64,000 nt of DNA from Odoribacter lunatus (GCF_943193135.1 NZ_CALPCZ010000003.1:62001-126000), one strand, 5' to 3'; counted from the stretch's first letter, positions 1 to 8,300 are shown. Notes: generated from the letters alone by a model not told the origin. Numbers and translations: made by a program.

Positions 1-274
1 ATCCTCCTAATCGTTTCCGGAAATTCAGAATCTTGTGCGCGTAATAAGGTCCGATACCTTTTATTTTAATTAAAGAAAGACTGTCGGCTTGATTTAATTC
101 CAGCCTGACAATGGGTTGTTCAATGTTTATGGTTAATGTATCGGGTAATGTTATATTTTCCAATAAGAAAAATGGATTTTTGTTCTTGGACAATTGTTTG
201 GGAAGTACTATAGTGCAAATAAGCAATGTAGTAAGAATCCATAATCCTTTTCTTTCATAATGATAGAGTAGCAT
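1..274 (-). CDS. ComEA-like helix-hairpin-helix protein (partial)
   Basis: The reading frame starts at the ATG at 274 and runs off the left edge after 91 codons, so only the N-terminus is visible. Residues ~11-27 are hydrophobic and look like a signal anchor. They are followed by LNQADSLSLIKIKGIGPYYA and then a basic stretch (KILNFRKRLGG), which is the usual signature of a ComEA-type helix-hairpin-helix DNA-binding unit. Such proteins bind DNA non-specifically at the membrane. Bacteroidetes often carry multi-HhH versions of unknown role. The gene diverges from the tRNA-Lys gene. Confidence 0.7.
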   Translation of the reverse strand, partial: MLLYHYERKGLWILTTLLICTIVLPKQLSKNKNPFFLLENITLPDTLTINIEQPIVRLELNQADSLSLIKIKGIGPYYAHKILNFRKRLGG

Positions 275-390
275 GACACGCACAATTTTTAGTTGCAAGT
301 AAAAAGTTACAACATTTTTTTGTATTTTCAATGAAGTTTCTTTTTATGAAAGGTGGTAATGCTATGAGTTGTTGAAAAATTGAAAAAATA

Positions 391-421
391 TTTGCAATAA
401 CGGGAATTCTCTCTATCTTTA
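391..421 (+). promoter_or_regulatory. Promoter of tRNA-Lys
   Basis: TTTG at 391-394, a 19-nt spacer and TATCTTTA at 414-421 match the Bacteroidetes sigma-ABfr promoter (TTTG / TAnnTTTG) with one mismatch. The tRNA begins 22 nt downstream. Confidence 0.6.
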
Positions 422-442
422 CCCCGCATTTTAGAAAATGAT

Positions 443-515
443 GATTCAGTAGCTCAGTCGGTAGAGCACAACACTTTTAATGTTGGGGTCCTGGGTTCGA
501 ATCCCAGCTGGATCA
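443..515 (+). tRNA. tRNA-Lys (anticodon UUU)
   Basis: A complete cloverleaf can be folded by eye. The acceptor stem is GATTCAG/CTGGATC. The anticodon stem CAACA/TGTTG closes the loop CTTTTAA, giving anticodon TTT. The T arm contains GGTTCGAATCC, and the discriminator base is A515. CCA is not encoded. Its 3' end is the attachment site of the integrated element that follows. Confidence 0.95.
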
Positions 516-516
516 C
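499..516 (+). repeat. Left attachment repeat (tRNA-Lys 3' end)
   Basis: GAATCCCAGCTGGATCAC forms the 3' end of tRNA-Lys and recurs exactly at 25388-25405 in direct orientation, next to mutS2. This is the classic trace of tyrosine-recombinase integration into a tRNA gene, with the gene kept whole on the left. Confidence 0.85.
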
Positions 517-539
517 TCATAGAAGAAGTAATGAAAAGA

Positions 540-576
540 AAATCCCTGATAATCAAGCGTTATCGGGGATTTTTGT
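540..576 (+). terminator. Terminator after tRNA-Lys
   Basis: A 12-bp stem (540-551 with 560-571, one G-T pair) and a T-rich tail lie just inside the element's left end. Confidence 0.75.
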
Positions 577-755
577 TTTAGGACAATTCCTCTGTTTTGG
601 GTAAAATAAGGCATCTTTCACCTGCGAAATCGGTGGAGTAAGCCTCTCCAAAAATTTCCACCGAATTTGCAAATTATTCACTGATTTACAATGTTTTGCA
701 TTGCTGTGTTTTTGGCTTTCAAACCTAGTTTTACGCACTAAAAAAGGAGGAAAGT

Positions 756-1976
756 ATGACAATGCAACGAACCTATTTTTCGATTCTCTTCTTTATCAGA
801 AGGACAAGATTGTTGAAGAACGGCGAAGCCCCTATCGGACTGCGCATTACCATGAACGGGCGGCGTGCCGAACTTCAGCTTGGACGGAGCGTTGACGCGA
901 TGCGCTGGAACGCTCAACGAGGCTGTGCTGTCGGCAAAGACCGGAAGACTTTGGAGTTGAACCAGTATCTGGAAGTTATCCGCACCAAAATCTATCAACT
1001 CTACCGGGAACTGCTGGAGACGGGCAAACCCATTACCGCCGAAATACTTAAGCGTCGGTTCAACGGAGAGGGCGATACTCCCAGAATGCTTCTGGAGGTC
1101 TTTCGCGAGCACAACCGGAAGTATCGTGAACTGCTGGGGAAGGATTATGTGAAAGGCACCGTCCTCCGGTATGAACGCACCGTCCGTTATCTGGAAGAGC
1201 TGCTCCAGATGAAATACAACCGCACAGACATTCCATTACGGGAAATAACCCCTGCTTTTGTCCTGGAATTTGAACACTTCATAAAAGTGAGCAAGGGATG
1301 TGCCCAGAATGCGACGGTCAAATACCTCAAAAATCTCAAAAAGGTAATCCGTCTTGCCTTGACAAACAAATGGATGAGCGACGACCCTTTTCAGGAAATG
1401 CGTTTCCACCAGACACAGAGCAACCGAGACTTTCTGACGGAGGAGGAATTACACAAACTCATCAGTAAGGATTTTGATATTCCGCGTCTGGAGATAGTTC
1501 GCGATATCTTTGTATTCTGTTGTTTGACCGGGCTGGCTTTTACCGACGTACAGCACCTGACGCCGTTTCATATTTCACGTGACAATACGGGCAGCTATTG
1601 GATACGCAAGCCCCGTGAAAAGACGAACAATATGTGCAACATCCCCCTGCTTGACATTCCGCGGATGCTTGTGGAGAAATACAGCTCACATCCGGAGTGT
1701 TCTCGGAAAGGAGCCGTCTTTCCCGTACCCTCTAACCAGCGTATGAACAGCTATCTGAAGGAGATTGCCGATATTTGCGGCATAAACAAATCCATCAGCT
1801 CGCACGTTGCCCGTCATACCTTTGCTTGTGTGGCGCTCGCTAACAAGGTTTCCATGGAATCCATCGCCAAAATGCTTGGTCATTCCGACATCCGTACGAC
1901 CAAGATATATGCCAGGTTGATGGACAAGACAGTGGCGGAAGAAATGGATGTGTTACGTCAAAAATTCAGCGTATGA
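756..1976 (+). CDS. int: Tyrosine recombinase / integrase (IntDOT-like)
   Basis: This 406-residue site-specific recombinase most likely catalyses integration at, and excision from, the tRNA-Lys site ~240 bp upstream. The N-terminus (~1-95) fits the arm-binding domain of Bacteroidetes integrases, residues ~105-200 fit the SAM-like core-binding domain, and the rest is catalytic. Visible catalytic parts are HVARHTF (His-x-x-Arg), LGHSDIRTTKIYAR (His and the nucleophilic Tyr) near residues 375-392, and TGLAFTDV where most family members have TGLR. Loss of the first catalytic Arg is known for IntDOT-type enzymes. A strong AAAGGAGG ribosome site lies just before ATG 756. The stop overlaps the next start by 4 bp. 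Confidence 0.93.
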   Translation: MTMQRTYFSILFFIRRTRLLKNGEAPIGLRITMNGRRAELQLGRSVDAMRWNAQRGCAVGKDRKTLELNQYLEVIRTKIYQLYRELLETGKPITAEILKRRFNGEGDTPRMLLEVFREHNRKYRELLGKDYVKGTVLRYERTVRYLEELLQMKYNRTDIPLREITPAFVLEFEHFIKVSKGCAQNATVKYLKNLKKVIRLALTNKWMSDDPFQEMRFHQTQSNRDFLTEEELHKLISKDFDIPRLEIVRDIFVFCCLTGLAFTDVQHLTPFHISRDNTGSYWIRKPREKTNNMCNIPLLDIPRMLVEKYSSHPECSRKGAVFPVPSNQRMNSYLKEIADICGINKSISSHVARHTFACVALANKVSMESIAKMLGHSDIRTTKIYARLMDKTVAEEMDVLRQKFSV

Positions 1977-2374
1977 ACCGAGGAATCATTACAATCAGCG
2001 AAACGGGGGCGGTCACGATGCCGGACGTTCCCGTATGGATGACCCTGTCGGAAATCGCCGACCTGCTCGGCGTGTTCGAGTACGATGTACGAAAGGTTGT
2101 CAAGTCCATTTACAAGAACAAGGAACTAAGCGAGTTTGATACGGCGAAGTATGCCAGGCAACCCAATGGCATCAGTTATGATGTTTACAACCTTGAAATA
2201 ATTTTAGCCGTCTCGTTCAGAATACGGAGCAAGGGAAGTCGTATCTTCCGGCAATTTCTGATAGAACGGTTATATTCCGGCAAGAACGGCGACACGATAC
2301 CTACGGTGTATTTGGTGGTATATAAGGACGGTTTCAACCGACAAGGTCGGGATAAAGGAGGTATATACAATTAA
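1973..2374 (+). CDS. Unknown protein coupled to the integrase
   Basis: This 133-residue protein is translationally coupled to the integrase through an ATGA overlap. Residues ~22-60 (WMTLSEIADLLGVFEYDVRK) look like a helix-turn-helix, followed by a part resembling the N-terminus of RhuM-like or antirepressor-like proteins (YDVYNLEIILAVSFRIRS). Linkage to int suggests a role in integration/excision control or in maintenance. I do not recognise a defined family with certainty. Confidence 0.6.
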   Translation: MNRGIITISETGAVTMPDVPVWMTLSEIADLLGVFEYDVRKVVKSIYKNKELSEFDTAKYARQPNGISYDVYNLEIILAVSFRIRSKGSRIFRQFLIERLYSGKNGDTIPTVYLVVYKDGFNRQGRDKGGIYN

Positions 2375-2587
2375 ACAGACAAGTCCGTTCTTTCCGTCGC
2401 CTGTTTCCGCTATCCGGTTGCAAAGATAGGCGTGCAGCTTTTGAGAAGTGCAAGGTCGGGCGGACAGAACCGTTTCGGATGCAATCTTCCTCCTTCGGAG
2501 CGTATTCCGTCCGAAAACCTTGCACCTGTCAACGGCACGCCCCCAAAGGCATCCGGCAACGGGAACAAGTGACGGAAAGAAAACAGA

Positions 2588-2643
2588 AAAACAGCCTGCA
2601 CGGGACACCGATACGATGTTATCCGGCAGGCTGTTTTCTTTTT
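2588..2643. terminator. Convergent terminator
   Basis: A perfect 12-bp stem (AAAACAGCCTGC at 2588-2599 with 2626-2637) has a 26-nt loop and is followed by CTTTTTT. It lies between the converging int operon and the minus-strand HTH gene. The rest of the gap 2375-2722 shows no gene. Confidence 0.7.
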
Positions 2644-2722
2644 TGGTGTTTGATAATGCCTCAGGGGAGGCAGCCGGAGAACTGCGCTCCATCAAGAAAA
2701 TCAGACGGCATCCACAATTCAC

Positions 2723-3034
2723 CTAATCCTGACATCGGAACGCTTCCCGATATCCCTCCTCCAGCATCTTTTCTATGTCGCTCTCCCTGTAAAGAATCTT
2801 TCCGCCCAACAGGATATACGGGATTCTTCCCTCATTCCGGTAGTCCTGCAATGTCCGTCGGCTCACTTTCAACCGGGCGGAAAGCTCCTTGTCCGTCAGA
2901 TAGCGTTCCCCGTTCAAGACAGGACGGCAACCGGCGGCAAGGCGTTCCATTCCTTTCAGCATCCTCTCGAGGCTTTCCATAAAGCGGCTGACCCTTTCGT
3001 TCTTTTCCGTTATCAGTTCGTTGTTCATAGGCAT
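2723..3034 (-). CDS. Excisionase-like HTH protein
   Basis: This is a 103-residue protein. The central part LTDKELSARLKVSRRTLQDY, followed by RNEGRIPYILLGGKILYRESDIEKML, is a winged MerR-like helix-turn-helix (HTH_17/excisionase type). Pairs of such small proteins are standard in Bacteroides mobilizable elements and usually act as excision factors or as regulators of the mob genes. A second one follows immediately upstream on the same strand. DNA binding is well supported; the excision role is inferred from context. Confidence 0.8.
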   Translation of the reverse strand: MPMNNELITEKNERVSRFMESLERMLKGMERLAAGCRPVLNGERYLTDKELSARLKVSRRTLQDYRNEGRIPYILLGGKILYRESDIEKMLEEGYREAFRCQD

Positions 3035-3113
3035 TTGGTTTTAGGTTAATTTCAGTTTAGGTTTTAATTTGTTGTTCATTTTACTTCATTTCCGGATTCA
3101 GTGGTTCCTTATT

Positions 3114-3425
3114 TCAAATCGCCCTCTTCCTGAATTCCGCCTCTTTCCGTCTTTCCTCCACAACCGGGAGGATGCGTCTCACATCCTGGGGCTTGTAATA
3201 GATTTTGTAGTTAATCCGGCTGTATGCCAGCGTACCGTTATCCCGAAGCGTCTGCAACGTCCGGGGACTGATGTTGAGCATCCGGCACACGTCCTGATTG
3301 TCCAGCCATTCTCCCATGCCTTTGTCTCCGCATCGCCGGCAGATTTCCTCCACCCGGTTTACAAACCGGTCAAATTTCTCACTCATTTCATCGAACGTCT
3401 TCTTTTCAATCGTAATTACTTCCAT
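3114..3425 (-). CDS. Excisionase-like HTH protein
   Basis: I use ATG 3425 (MEVITIEKKTFDEMSEKF) because the 24-residue upstream extension to 3497 is hydrophobic and unlike the family. The 103-residue product has an N-terminal amphipathic helix and then an HTH_17 domain (WLDNQDVCRMLNISPRTLQT, ending in INYKIYYKPQDVRRIL). It parallels the gene at 2723-3034 and the two probably form one minus-strand unit. The likely role is excision or transcription control of the element. Confidence 0.78.
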   Translation of the reverse strand: MEVITIEKKTFDEMSEKFDRFVNRVEEICRRCGDKGMGEWLDNQDVCRMLNISPRTLQTLRDNGTLAYSRINYKIYYKPQDVRRILPVVEERRKEAEFRKRAI

Positions 3426-3832
3426 ACATTTTACTGGTTTTGATATGATTATTAATTTTATTTCATTTGCGAAGTAAAACACTTTCATCCATATCATCGC
3501 ACAAATTCAAGCAAGTGGCAGCATGTGGCACAAGTTTGCAGTGGTTTGCTTCATTCCGGGGTATTTATCCGTGTGCTTATCGTTATCAATATTTTTCCTG
3601 TAATCACTATACCGTGTGTACTCACTATCTGTGATGACCGCACTTGGGCAAATCGGTGAAGTATGTACGGAACCTCTACTCTTCCTCGTGGCAATAGTCG
3701 ACAAAATTGACGCATCGGCTCCAATCGCTTGGCTGATGACGGCGACTTCCTTTCTTTTGTTCCCGACAACAGGTCCGGAGTAGATGCCGAGACCATTTTA
3801 TAAATCCTATAAACAATTAAACCAGATTCATC
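3426..3832. other. Intergenic control region of the mob module
   Basis: About 400 bp separate the divergent HTH genes and the DUF3408 gene. At 3508-3552 a cluster of short related words (GTGGCA twice, GTTTGCA, GGTTTGC) looks like possible protein-binding iterons. No gene with a convincing frame is visible. Confidence 0.4.
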
Positions 3833-4249
3833 ATGACAGAGAAAAGAAAAACATCGGCAGGAAGCGAAGACGAATATCGGGACTTTCATCCGGAAAGCTA
3901 TTTCCCGACAGAGGAGTTCCCAAAAATGGAGGAATATCTTCCCTTATCCCAATCGCCTTCCGAGAACGCAGAACAGGACGCATCCGTTTCCAATGAAGTA
4001 TCCACAAAACGCATCAGCAACAAGCAACGGCGGCTTTCTTTGGAAGAATACCGCACCGCCTTCCTGCAAGTTCCCCGAATCGAGGACCGCAAGCCCGTGT
4101 TCATCAGCAGAAATGTCCGTGACAAGCTGGACAGGATTGTCCGCACCCTCGGAACAAGGCGGATGAGCGTATCGGGACTGCTGGAGAATCTTGCAACACA
4201 TCATCTGGAAATCTATCGGGACGACCTCGAACAATGGCGTAAATTGTAA
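3833..4249 (+). CDS. DUF3408-type mobilization accessory protein
   Basis: This 138-residue protein has an acidic, low-complexity first half and a conserved C-terminal half (FISRNVRDKLDRIVRTLGTR, then MSVSGLLENLATHHLEIYRDDLEQWRKL). That is the typical tail of DUF3408 proteins in Bacteroides conjugative and mobilizable elements. The tail resembles a ribbon-helix-helix DNA-binding fold. It sits directly before the MobC-like and relaxase genes, so a role in relaxosome formation or partition is likely but not shown. Confidence 0.7.
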   Translation: MTEKRKTSAGSEDEYRDFHPESYFPTEEFPKMEEYLPLSQSPSENAEQDASVSNEVSTKRISNKQRRLSLEEYRTAFLQVPRIEDRKPVFISRNVRDKLDRIVRTLGTRRMSVSGLLENLATHHLEIYRDDLEQWRKL

Positions 4250-4330
4250 GCATTAAGACGATAGCAGGAATGGAATTATTTCGAGTTACTCAAAACGGAG
4301 AGGTTTTGAATTTGGAGGTAGCAAGTTTGT

Positions 4331-4380
4331 GTTTCGGGTGTACCGAAACCGCCTGCTTTTGCTCCCGGCGGTCGCAAAAG
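4331..4380 (+). other. Possible oriT: two hairpins before mobC
   Basis: Two inverted repeats stand side by side: GTTTCGG/CCGAAAC (4331-4337 and 4343-4349, loop GTGTA) and CTTTTGC/GCAAAAG (4356-4362 and 4374-4380). Closely spaced hairpins just upstream of mobC-relaxase genes are where oriT lies in related elements. The nick site cannot be read from the sequence. Confidence 0.5.
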
Positions 4381-4427
4381 AGGACATCCCGTTGGTCTAT
4401 GCAGTATTCACAGTAAACACATTGGAT

Positions 4428-4784
4428 ATGGAACAGAAGAAGGAACGCAACAGGGGCGGTCGTCCCAGAAAAGAGGAAACCGAGAAACTGAAATACCGTG
4501 TAGCGGTGAAAATGACGCCCCCGGATTATTTCCGTCTGTTGACGCAGGCGCATCAGACGGGCGTATCGCCGAGCGAGTACATGAGGGAGTGTTTCCGGAA
4601 CGGTCATGTGAAGGAACGGCTGTCGGAGGAACACGCCGGATATGTGCGCCAGCTCTGCGGCATGGCGAACAACCTCAACCAGCTTGCACGCAAGGCGAAT
4701 ACGGGAGACTTATCCGAAGTCCGTTGGGACTGCAAGGTGGTGGTGGCAAGGATTCACGAACTCATCAGCAGGATAGGAATATGA
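4428..4784 (+). CDS. MobC-like relaxosome accessory protein
   Basis: I prefer ATG 4428 (MEQKKERNRGGRPRKEE, 118 residues) because the upstream frame passes through the hairpin region. The basic N-terminus is followed by YRVAVKMTPPDYFRLLTQAH, a ribbon-helix-helix-like stretch. The C-terminus has YVRQLCGMANNLNQLARKAN, the typical MobC/bacterial-mobilization motif. These proteins bind oriT and assist the relaxase. The TGA stop overlaps the relaxase start, so the two are translationally coupled. Confidence 0.85.
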   Translation: MEQKKERNRGGRPRKEETEKLKYRVAVKMTPPDYFRLLTQAHQTGVSPSEYMRECFRNGHVKERLSEEHAGYVRQLCGMANNLNQLARKANTGDLSEVRWDCKVVVARIHELISRIGI

Positions 4785-5716
4785 TGGCTAAAATTGTAAA
4801 GGGAGGCGATTTTAAGGGCGTGGTGAATTACATTCTTGATAAGGAAAAAGGAACGCAGGTGGTGGCTCACGACGGCTTATTTCTGGAAAATAAGGAGACC
4901 ATTGCCATGAGTTTCAACGTCCAGTCGCAGATGAACAACAAGGTTGCGAAGCCGGTCGGACACATCGCATTGAGCTTTTCCAAGGAGGACGAGCCGCGTT
5001 TGACGAACCGCGTCATGGCAGGTATCGCACTTGAATATATGGAGCGAATGGGCATCCGGAATACGCAGTTCCTCATCGCCCGGCATTTCGACAAGGAGCA
5101 TCCGCACGTGCATATCGCCTTCAACCGCATAGACAACAATGGCAACACCATTTCGGACAGGAACGAGCGACTACGCAGTACCCGTATCTGCAGGGAGCTG
5201 ACGTTGAAATACGGTCTGTATATGGCGGACGGCAAGGAGAACGTCAAGCGCAACCGCCTGAAGGAGCCGGACAAGACGAAGTATGAACTGTACGCCATCC
5301 TCAAAACGGAAACTGGCAGGTGCGGAAACTGGAACGTGCTTGTCGCCAACCTGAACCGGCAGGGCGTGGAAGTCCGCTTCAAGTATAAGGGGCAGACAAA
5401 CGAGGTGCAGGGAGTTGTCTTTACCGTGAACAGCTACCGCTTCAACGGCTCCAAGGTGGACAGGCGCTTCAGTTATTCCAGGATTGACGCAGCCTTGCAG
5501 CGTAACAGAATGGAAGAACAACACGATTATCCTCGGCAGGAACAAGTACAGCCAAACAGGATAAATCCGGATAAACATGACAGGGATAATTTTATCGGGG
5601 ATTCATTAGGCCTGTTCGCCTCAAACGCTAATAATGTACCAGAGGAAAGAGAACTTTACGACCCTTATTTAAGAAACAGAAAAAAGAGGAAGAAACAACG
5701 TAAAATCAATTGGTAA
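4781..5716 (+). CDS. Relaxase (MobA/VirD2-like, MOBP type)
   Basis: This is a 311-residue relaxase. Translation starts at ATG 4781 or 4784, overlapping the mobC stop. The N-terminus (KIVKGGDFKGVVNYIL) carries the likely catalytic Tyr. The metal-binding histidine motif is HFDKEHPHVHIAFNRI (near residue 110), with H-x-x-x-x-H-x-H spacing. The enzyme nicks oriT and pilots the strand during transfer. The C-terminal third is basic and of low complexity. The protein is short compared with large relaxases but normal for Bacteroides mobilizable units. Confidence 0.92.
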   Translation: MMAKIVKGGDFKGVVNYILDKEKGTQVVAHDGLFLENKETIAMSFNVQSQMNNKVAKPVGHIALSFSKEDEPRLTNRVMAGIALEYMERMGIRNTQFLIARHFDKEHPHVHIAFNRIDNNGNTISDRNERLRSTRICRELTLKYGLYMADGKENVKRNRLKEPDKTKYELYAILKTETGRCGNWNVLVANLNRQGVEVRFKYKGQTNEVQGVVFTVNSYRFNGSKVDRRFSYSRIDAALQRNRMEEQHDYPRQEQVQPNRINPDKHDRDNFIGDSLGLFASNANNVPEERELYDPYLRNRKKRKKQRKINW

Positions 5717-5948
5717 TTGTGGCGTCACCTCTCCGGCTGCGATACTCTTGACGACTGTGGCCCGCCATTCGTGGGCAAGTATCGCGAGAAACAAGAACAT
5801 ACGTCTTTCCATGATCAGCGAGGGAATGGGACTTGATTCTGAGAGGACAATGCAAATTTATCTTACTTCACTAGAATGTTCCGTTATAGATAATGTCAAT
5901 GCGCTTATTTTGAAAGATTTGTAATGGAGGTTTTGTTTTGTAGAATTG
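5717..5948. other. Gap between relaxase and invertible segment
   Basis: No supportable gene. G+C-rich sequence resembling the mob module runs to about 5850, then changes abruptly to the A+T-rich DNA of the peptide/radical SAM cassette. This is a likely junction between mobilization backbone and cargo. Confidence 0.5.
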
Positions 5949-5966
5949 TTATCTCTTACGAAGAGA
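5949..5966 (+). repeat. Inverted repeat, left end of putative invertible promoter
   Basis: The 18-bp word TTATCTCTTACGAAGAGA is the exact reverse complement of 6115-6132. Each copy is itself nearly palindromic (TCTCTT-CGT-AAGAGA), as expected of a recombinase core site. Confidence 0.65.
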
Positions 5967-5980
5967 TACAATACATAAGG

Positions 5981-5988
5981 CAAATATA
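5981..5988 (-). promoter_or_regulatory. Invertible promoter, pointing away from the peptide gene
   Basis: Read on the minus strand, 5981-5988 is TATATTTG, a full match to the Bacteroidetes -7 box TAnnTTTG. A TTTG lies 22 nt upstream of it. It sits inside the 148-bp segment bounded by the inverted repeats. In the orientation given here it fires leftwards (OFF for the peptide/radical SAM genes). Inversion would place it about 80 nt upstream of ATG 6182. Confidence 0.55.
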
Positions 5989-6114
5989 TACAAAATACTG
6001 TATTTAAGAGCAAAATATTCTTTAAAATAAATTTTTGTATACCAACATATTTAGCAATATTTCCCAGATTACTTTTTATGATGTTGATTTTCAATATATA
6101 GTTGTGTCTTATTG

Positions 6115-6132
6115 TCTCTTCGTAAGAGATAA
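6115..6132 (-). repeat. Inverted repeat, right end of putative invertible promoter
   Basis: TCTCTTCGTAAGAGATAA is the exact inverted copy of 5949-5966. It lies 50 bp before the start of the Cys-rich peptide gene. Confidence 0.65.
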
Positions 6133-6181
6133 TATAATGGCAAGACCTATAAAGCCGTCAGAGTAGGGAAAATAATAAATT

Positions 6182-6403
6182 ATGCTAATACCAAAAGTAG
6201 ACGATTACAAACAAATTAAAGGACACGTTAGTGATTATATGGATGTTCATATGGCTGCATGTGCATGCGGAGGTGGATGTAGCTGTCTTTGTAAACAAAT
6301 GACGGTAGTTAGTATTCAAAAAATTTATGTATGTTTAGCTTGCAGTTGTAATACCTCTGTAATGAGAGAATTATTTAAGGAAAAAATTGATATTTTAACT
6401 TGA
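6182..6403 (+). CDS. Cys-rich peptide, candidate RiPP precursor 1
   Basis: This is a 73-residue peptide. Residues 1-24 form a leader-like part (MLIPKVDDYKQIKGHVSDYM) that is shared with the peptide at 11654. From residue 27 it is Cys-rich: CACGGGCSCLC, then CLACSC around 51-56, eight Cys in total. A radical SAM/SPASM enzyme starts 68 bp downstream on the same strand. Small Cys-rich peptide plus SPASM maturase is the usual arrangement for thioether-bridged RiPPs (sactipeptides, ranthipeptides). No transporter or leader peptidase gene lies next to it. Function inferred from context and composition only. Confidence 0.65.
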   Translation: MLIPKVDDYKQIKGHVSDYMDVHMAACACGGGCSCLCKQMTVVSIQKIYVCLACSCNTSVMRELFKEKIDILT

Positions 6404-6471
6404 GTTAAATGGGGGATTTTCCTCTTTTTTGTTTTACTGCATTGATAATAATCTTATTCTTAAAATAAATA

Positions 6472-7851
6472 ATGCAATATTCTAGATATGTTCATCTATT
6501 TTATGTAGGTAATGATGTGGTGGCATTATATCATGCATTATTAGTTCGTACTGTGTTTATTACTTATACGGAAGCACAACAATTGGATTTTTATTTTAAA
6601 ACAAATGATATTGATAGTGATGCTATTTTAGAAACTATCCAGTATCTGTATGTTAATTGTTATATTGTAGTAAATGCTGATGAAGACAATAAATTGTATA
6701 ATAAATGTATCGAATTGATATCTCCGCCTGCTATTTCTAATGCATATATTGTGGTAACAGAAAATTGCAATTTTAATTGTAAATATTGTTTTATATCTAA
6801 TGCTGTCCAACATGCCGGAGAAACAAAAGTAATGACCAATGAGGTTGCTCGACAGACGGTAAAGTTGTTACAAAAAACATATGAACGACAGCAGACTTCT
6901 TATGATAAGACTATTACATTTTATGGAGGAGAGCCATTACTTAATTTTGATGTGATTTGTTTTTTTATGGATGAGGTGAATCGTATTAAGGAAAAATATT
7001 ATTGGCCATCTGATATGAAATATGCATTAATTACTAATGGCTTTTTGTTGACAAAAGATATTTTAAAAGCTCTCCAAGGGTACGGTATTACTTTAAGTAT
7101 ATCATATGACGTGGATAAGGAATCGCATGCTCAGCGAATAGATAAAAATGGTAATAATAGCTATGAGGTTGTTAGAGAGAAAATAGGATTATGTCATGAA
7201 ATGGGGATACCATTCAGTTTATCCATTACAATTTCTGAAGTGTTGTTGAGTCGGAAAAATGAGGTTTTAACGGAAATATTAAAGTTATCTCCCGCAACGA
7301 TAGTATTTAATCTTTTAATACCTAATACACAACGATTAAAAAATGAACATTATTATGAAGATGCGACGGATTTTATGATTCAAGCGTTTATCCGTTTGAG
7401 AGGAATTGGGCTTTACGAAGATCGGATAATGAGAAAGGTTCGTGCGTTTTCAGAGAATAAAATGCATCTATATGATTGTTGTGCTGGAGGTGGTAATCAA
7501 TATGTTATAACTCCTGATGGAAAGATTGGTATCTGTCATGGATATTTGAATAATCGAAAATATTTTTCATCAAGTATTTATGATGTGGATTTTGATTTTC
7601 GGACACAGGTAGATTATTTGTATTGGAAGAAACGTACACCCCTATTAATGAAACAATGTCAGGAATGTGAGTGTCTTAGTATATGTGGAGGTGGTTGTCC
7701 TTATGCGGCAGATTATATGTATGGTTCTATTTATGAACTAGATACTCGATTTTGTATCCATGCCAAGAAAGTGTTAGATTGGATGATTAAAGATTTGTAT
7801 TATCAAGTGGTTAATAAAAGAAAAAATAGTTTAAATGGGAATTCTGTGTGA
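6472..7851 (+). CDS. Radical SAM/SPASM peptide maturase
   Basis: This is a 459-residue protein. The radical SAM iron-sulfur motif is NCNFNCKYCF (Cys-x3-Cys-x2-Cys) near residue 103. FYGGEPLLNF follows near 160, the usual GGEP motif. The C-terminus holds SPASM-type cysteines: CCAGGGNQYVITPDGKIGIC near 343-362, and CQECECLSICGGGCPYA near 398-414 plus a further Cys. SPASM proteins bind auxiliary clusters and mostly modify peptides. The N-terminal ~90 residues may be a peptide-recognition (RRE-like) region. The gene is very A+T-rich compared with the kinase genes after it, suggesting separate origin. The substrate is probably the peptide at 6182. Confidence 0.9.
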   Translation: MQYSRYVHLFYVGNDVVALYHALLVRTVFITYTEAQQLDFYFKTNDIDSDAILETIQYLYVNCYIVVNADEDNKLYNKCIELISPPAISNAYIVVTENCNFNCKYCFISNAVQHAGETKVMTNEVARQTVKLLQKTYERQQTSYDKTITFYGGEPLLNFDVICFFMDEVNRIKEKYYWPSDMKYALITNGFLLTKDILKALQGYGITLSISYDVDKESHAQRIDKNGNNSYEVVREKIGLCHEMGIPFSLSITISEVLLSRKNEVLTEILKLSPATIVFNLLIPNTQRLKNEHYYEDATDFMIQAFIRLRGIGLYEDRIMRKVRAFSENKMHLYDCCAGGGNQYVITPDGKIGICHGYLNNRKYFSSSIYDVDFDFRTQVDYLYWKKRTPLLMKQCQECECLSICGGGCPYAADYMYGSIYELDTRFCIHAKKVLDWMIKDLYYQVVNKRKNSLNGNSV

Positions 7852-7913
7852 ATGTGTGTGGCTTTCTTATAAAATTCAATATCATGATACGATAAAGGAA
7901 GATTTATATAACT

Positions 7914-8300
7914 ATGTCTGTAACCAAATACATTTATTTCAATTCACGGGATGAACTTTTTAAAGTGGCTATATCGGCGATCGTGTATATAGAGGCGGAC
8001 GGGAATTATACGCGTGTTATGTTGATGAATGATCAAGCTGCCATGATAGGTATGAATTTGGGGAAAATGGAAGAATTCCTGTCAAGCGGATTTGCTAAGG
8101 AAACATCGGGTTTGGCGCGTATCGGCAAGCGTTTTATTATCAATATGAAATACATATTCAAAATTAATTTGTTGAAGCAGGAGTTGGTTTTGAGCGACCA
8201 AAAATCCTTTATCTATACTTTGAATATCTCAAAAGATGCCCTTAAAAATTTGAAAAACATACTTATACAATCAGTAACTGTAAATAAGCAACAATTATGA
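7914..8300 (+). CDS. Stand-alone LytTR DNA-binding regulator
   Basis: This 128-residue protein is essentially one LytTR domain: DELFKVAISAIVYIEADGNY at the start, LARIGKRFIINMKYIFKI in the middle. There is no receiver domain, so it is not a classical response regulator. It may be controlled by phosphorylation by the neighbouring Ser/Thr kinase or by binding the FHA protein. It overlaps the FHA gene by ATGA, so the two are made together. Likely role: local transcription control of the island. Confidence 0.85.
   Translation: MSVTKYIYFNSRDELFKVAISAIVYIEADGNYTRVMLMNDQAAMIGMNLGKMEEFLSSGFAKETSGLARIGKRFIINMKYIFKINLLKQELVLSDQKSFIYTLNISKDALKNLKNILIQSVTVNKQQL

Noticed and set aside
4589-4780. Upstream extension of the relaxase frame (to ATG 4589)
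   Set aside because: It overlaps the mobC gene in another frame; the relaxase family begins at the M-A-K-I-V-K-G start at 4781/4784.
5858-6094. Minus-strand 78-codon frame across the invertible segment
   Set aside because: Low-complexity A+T-rich frame, no domain, and it would be broken by inversion.
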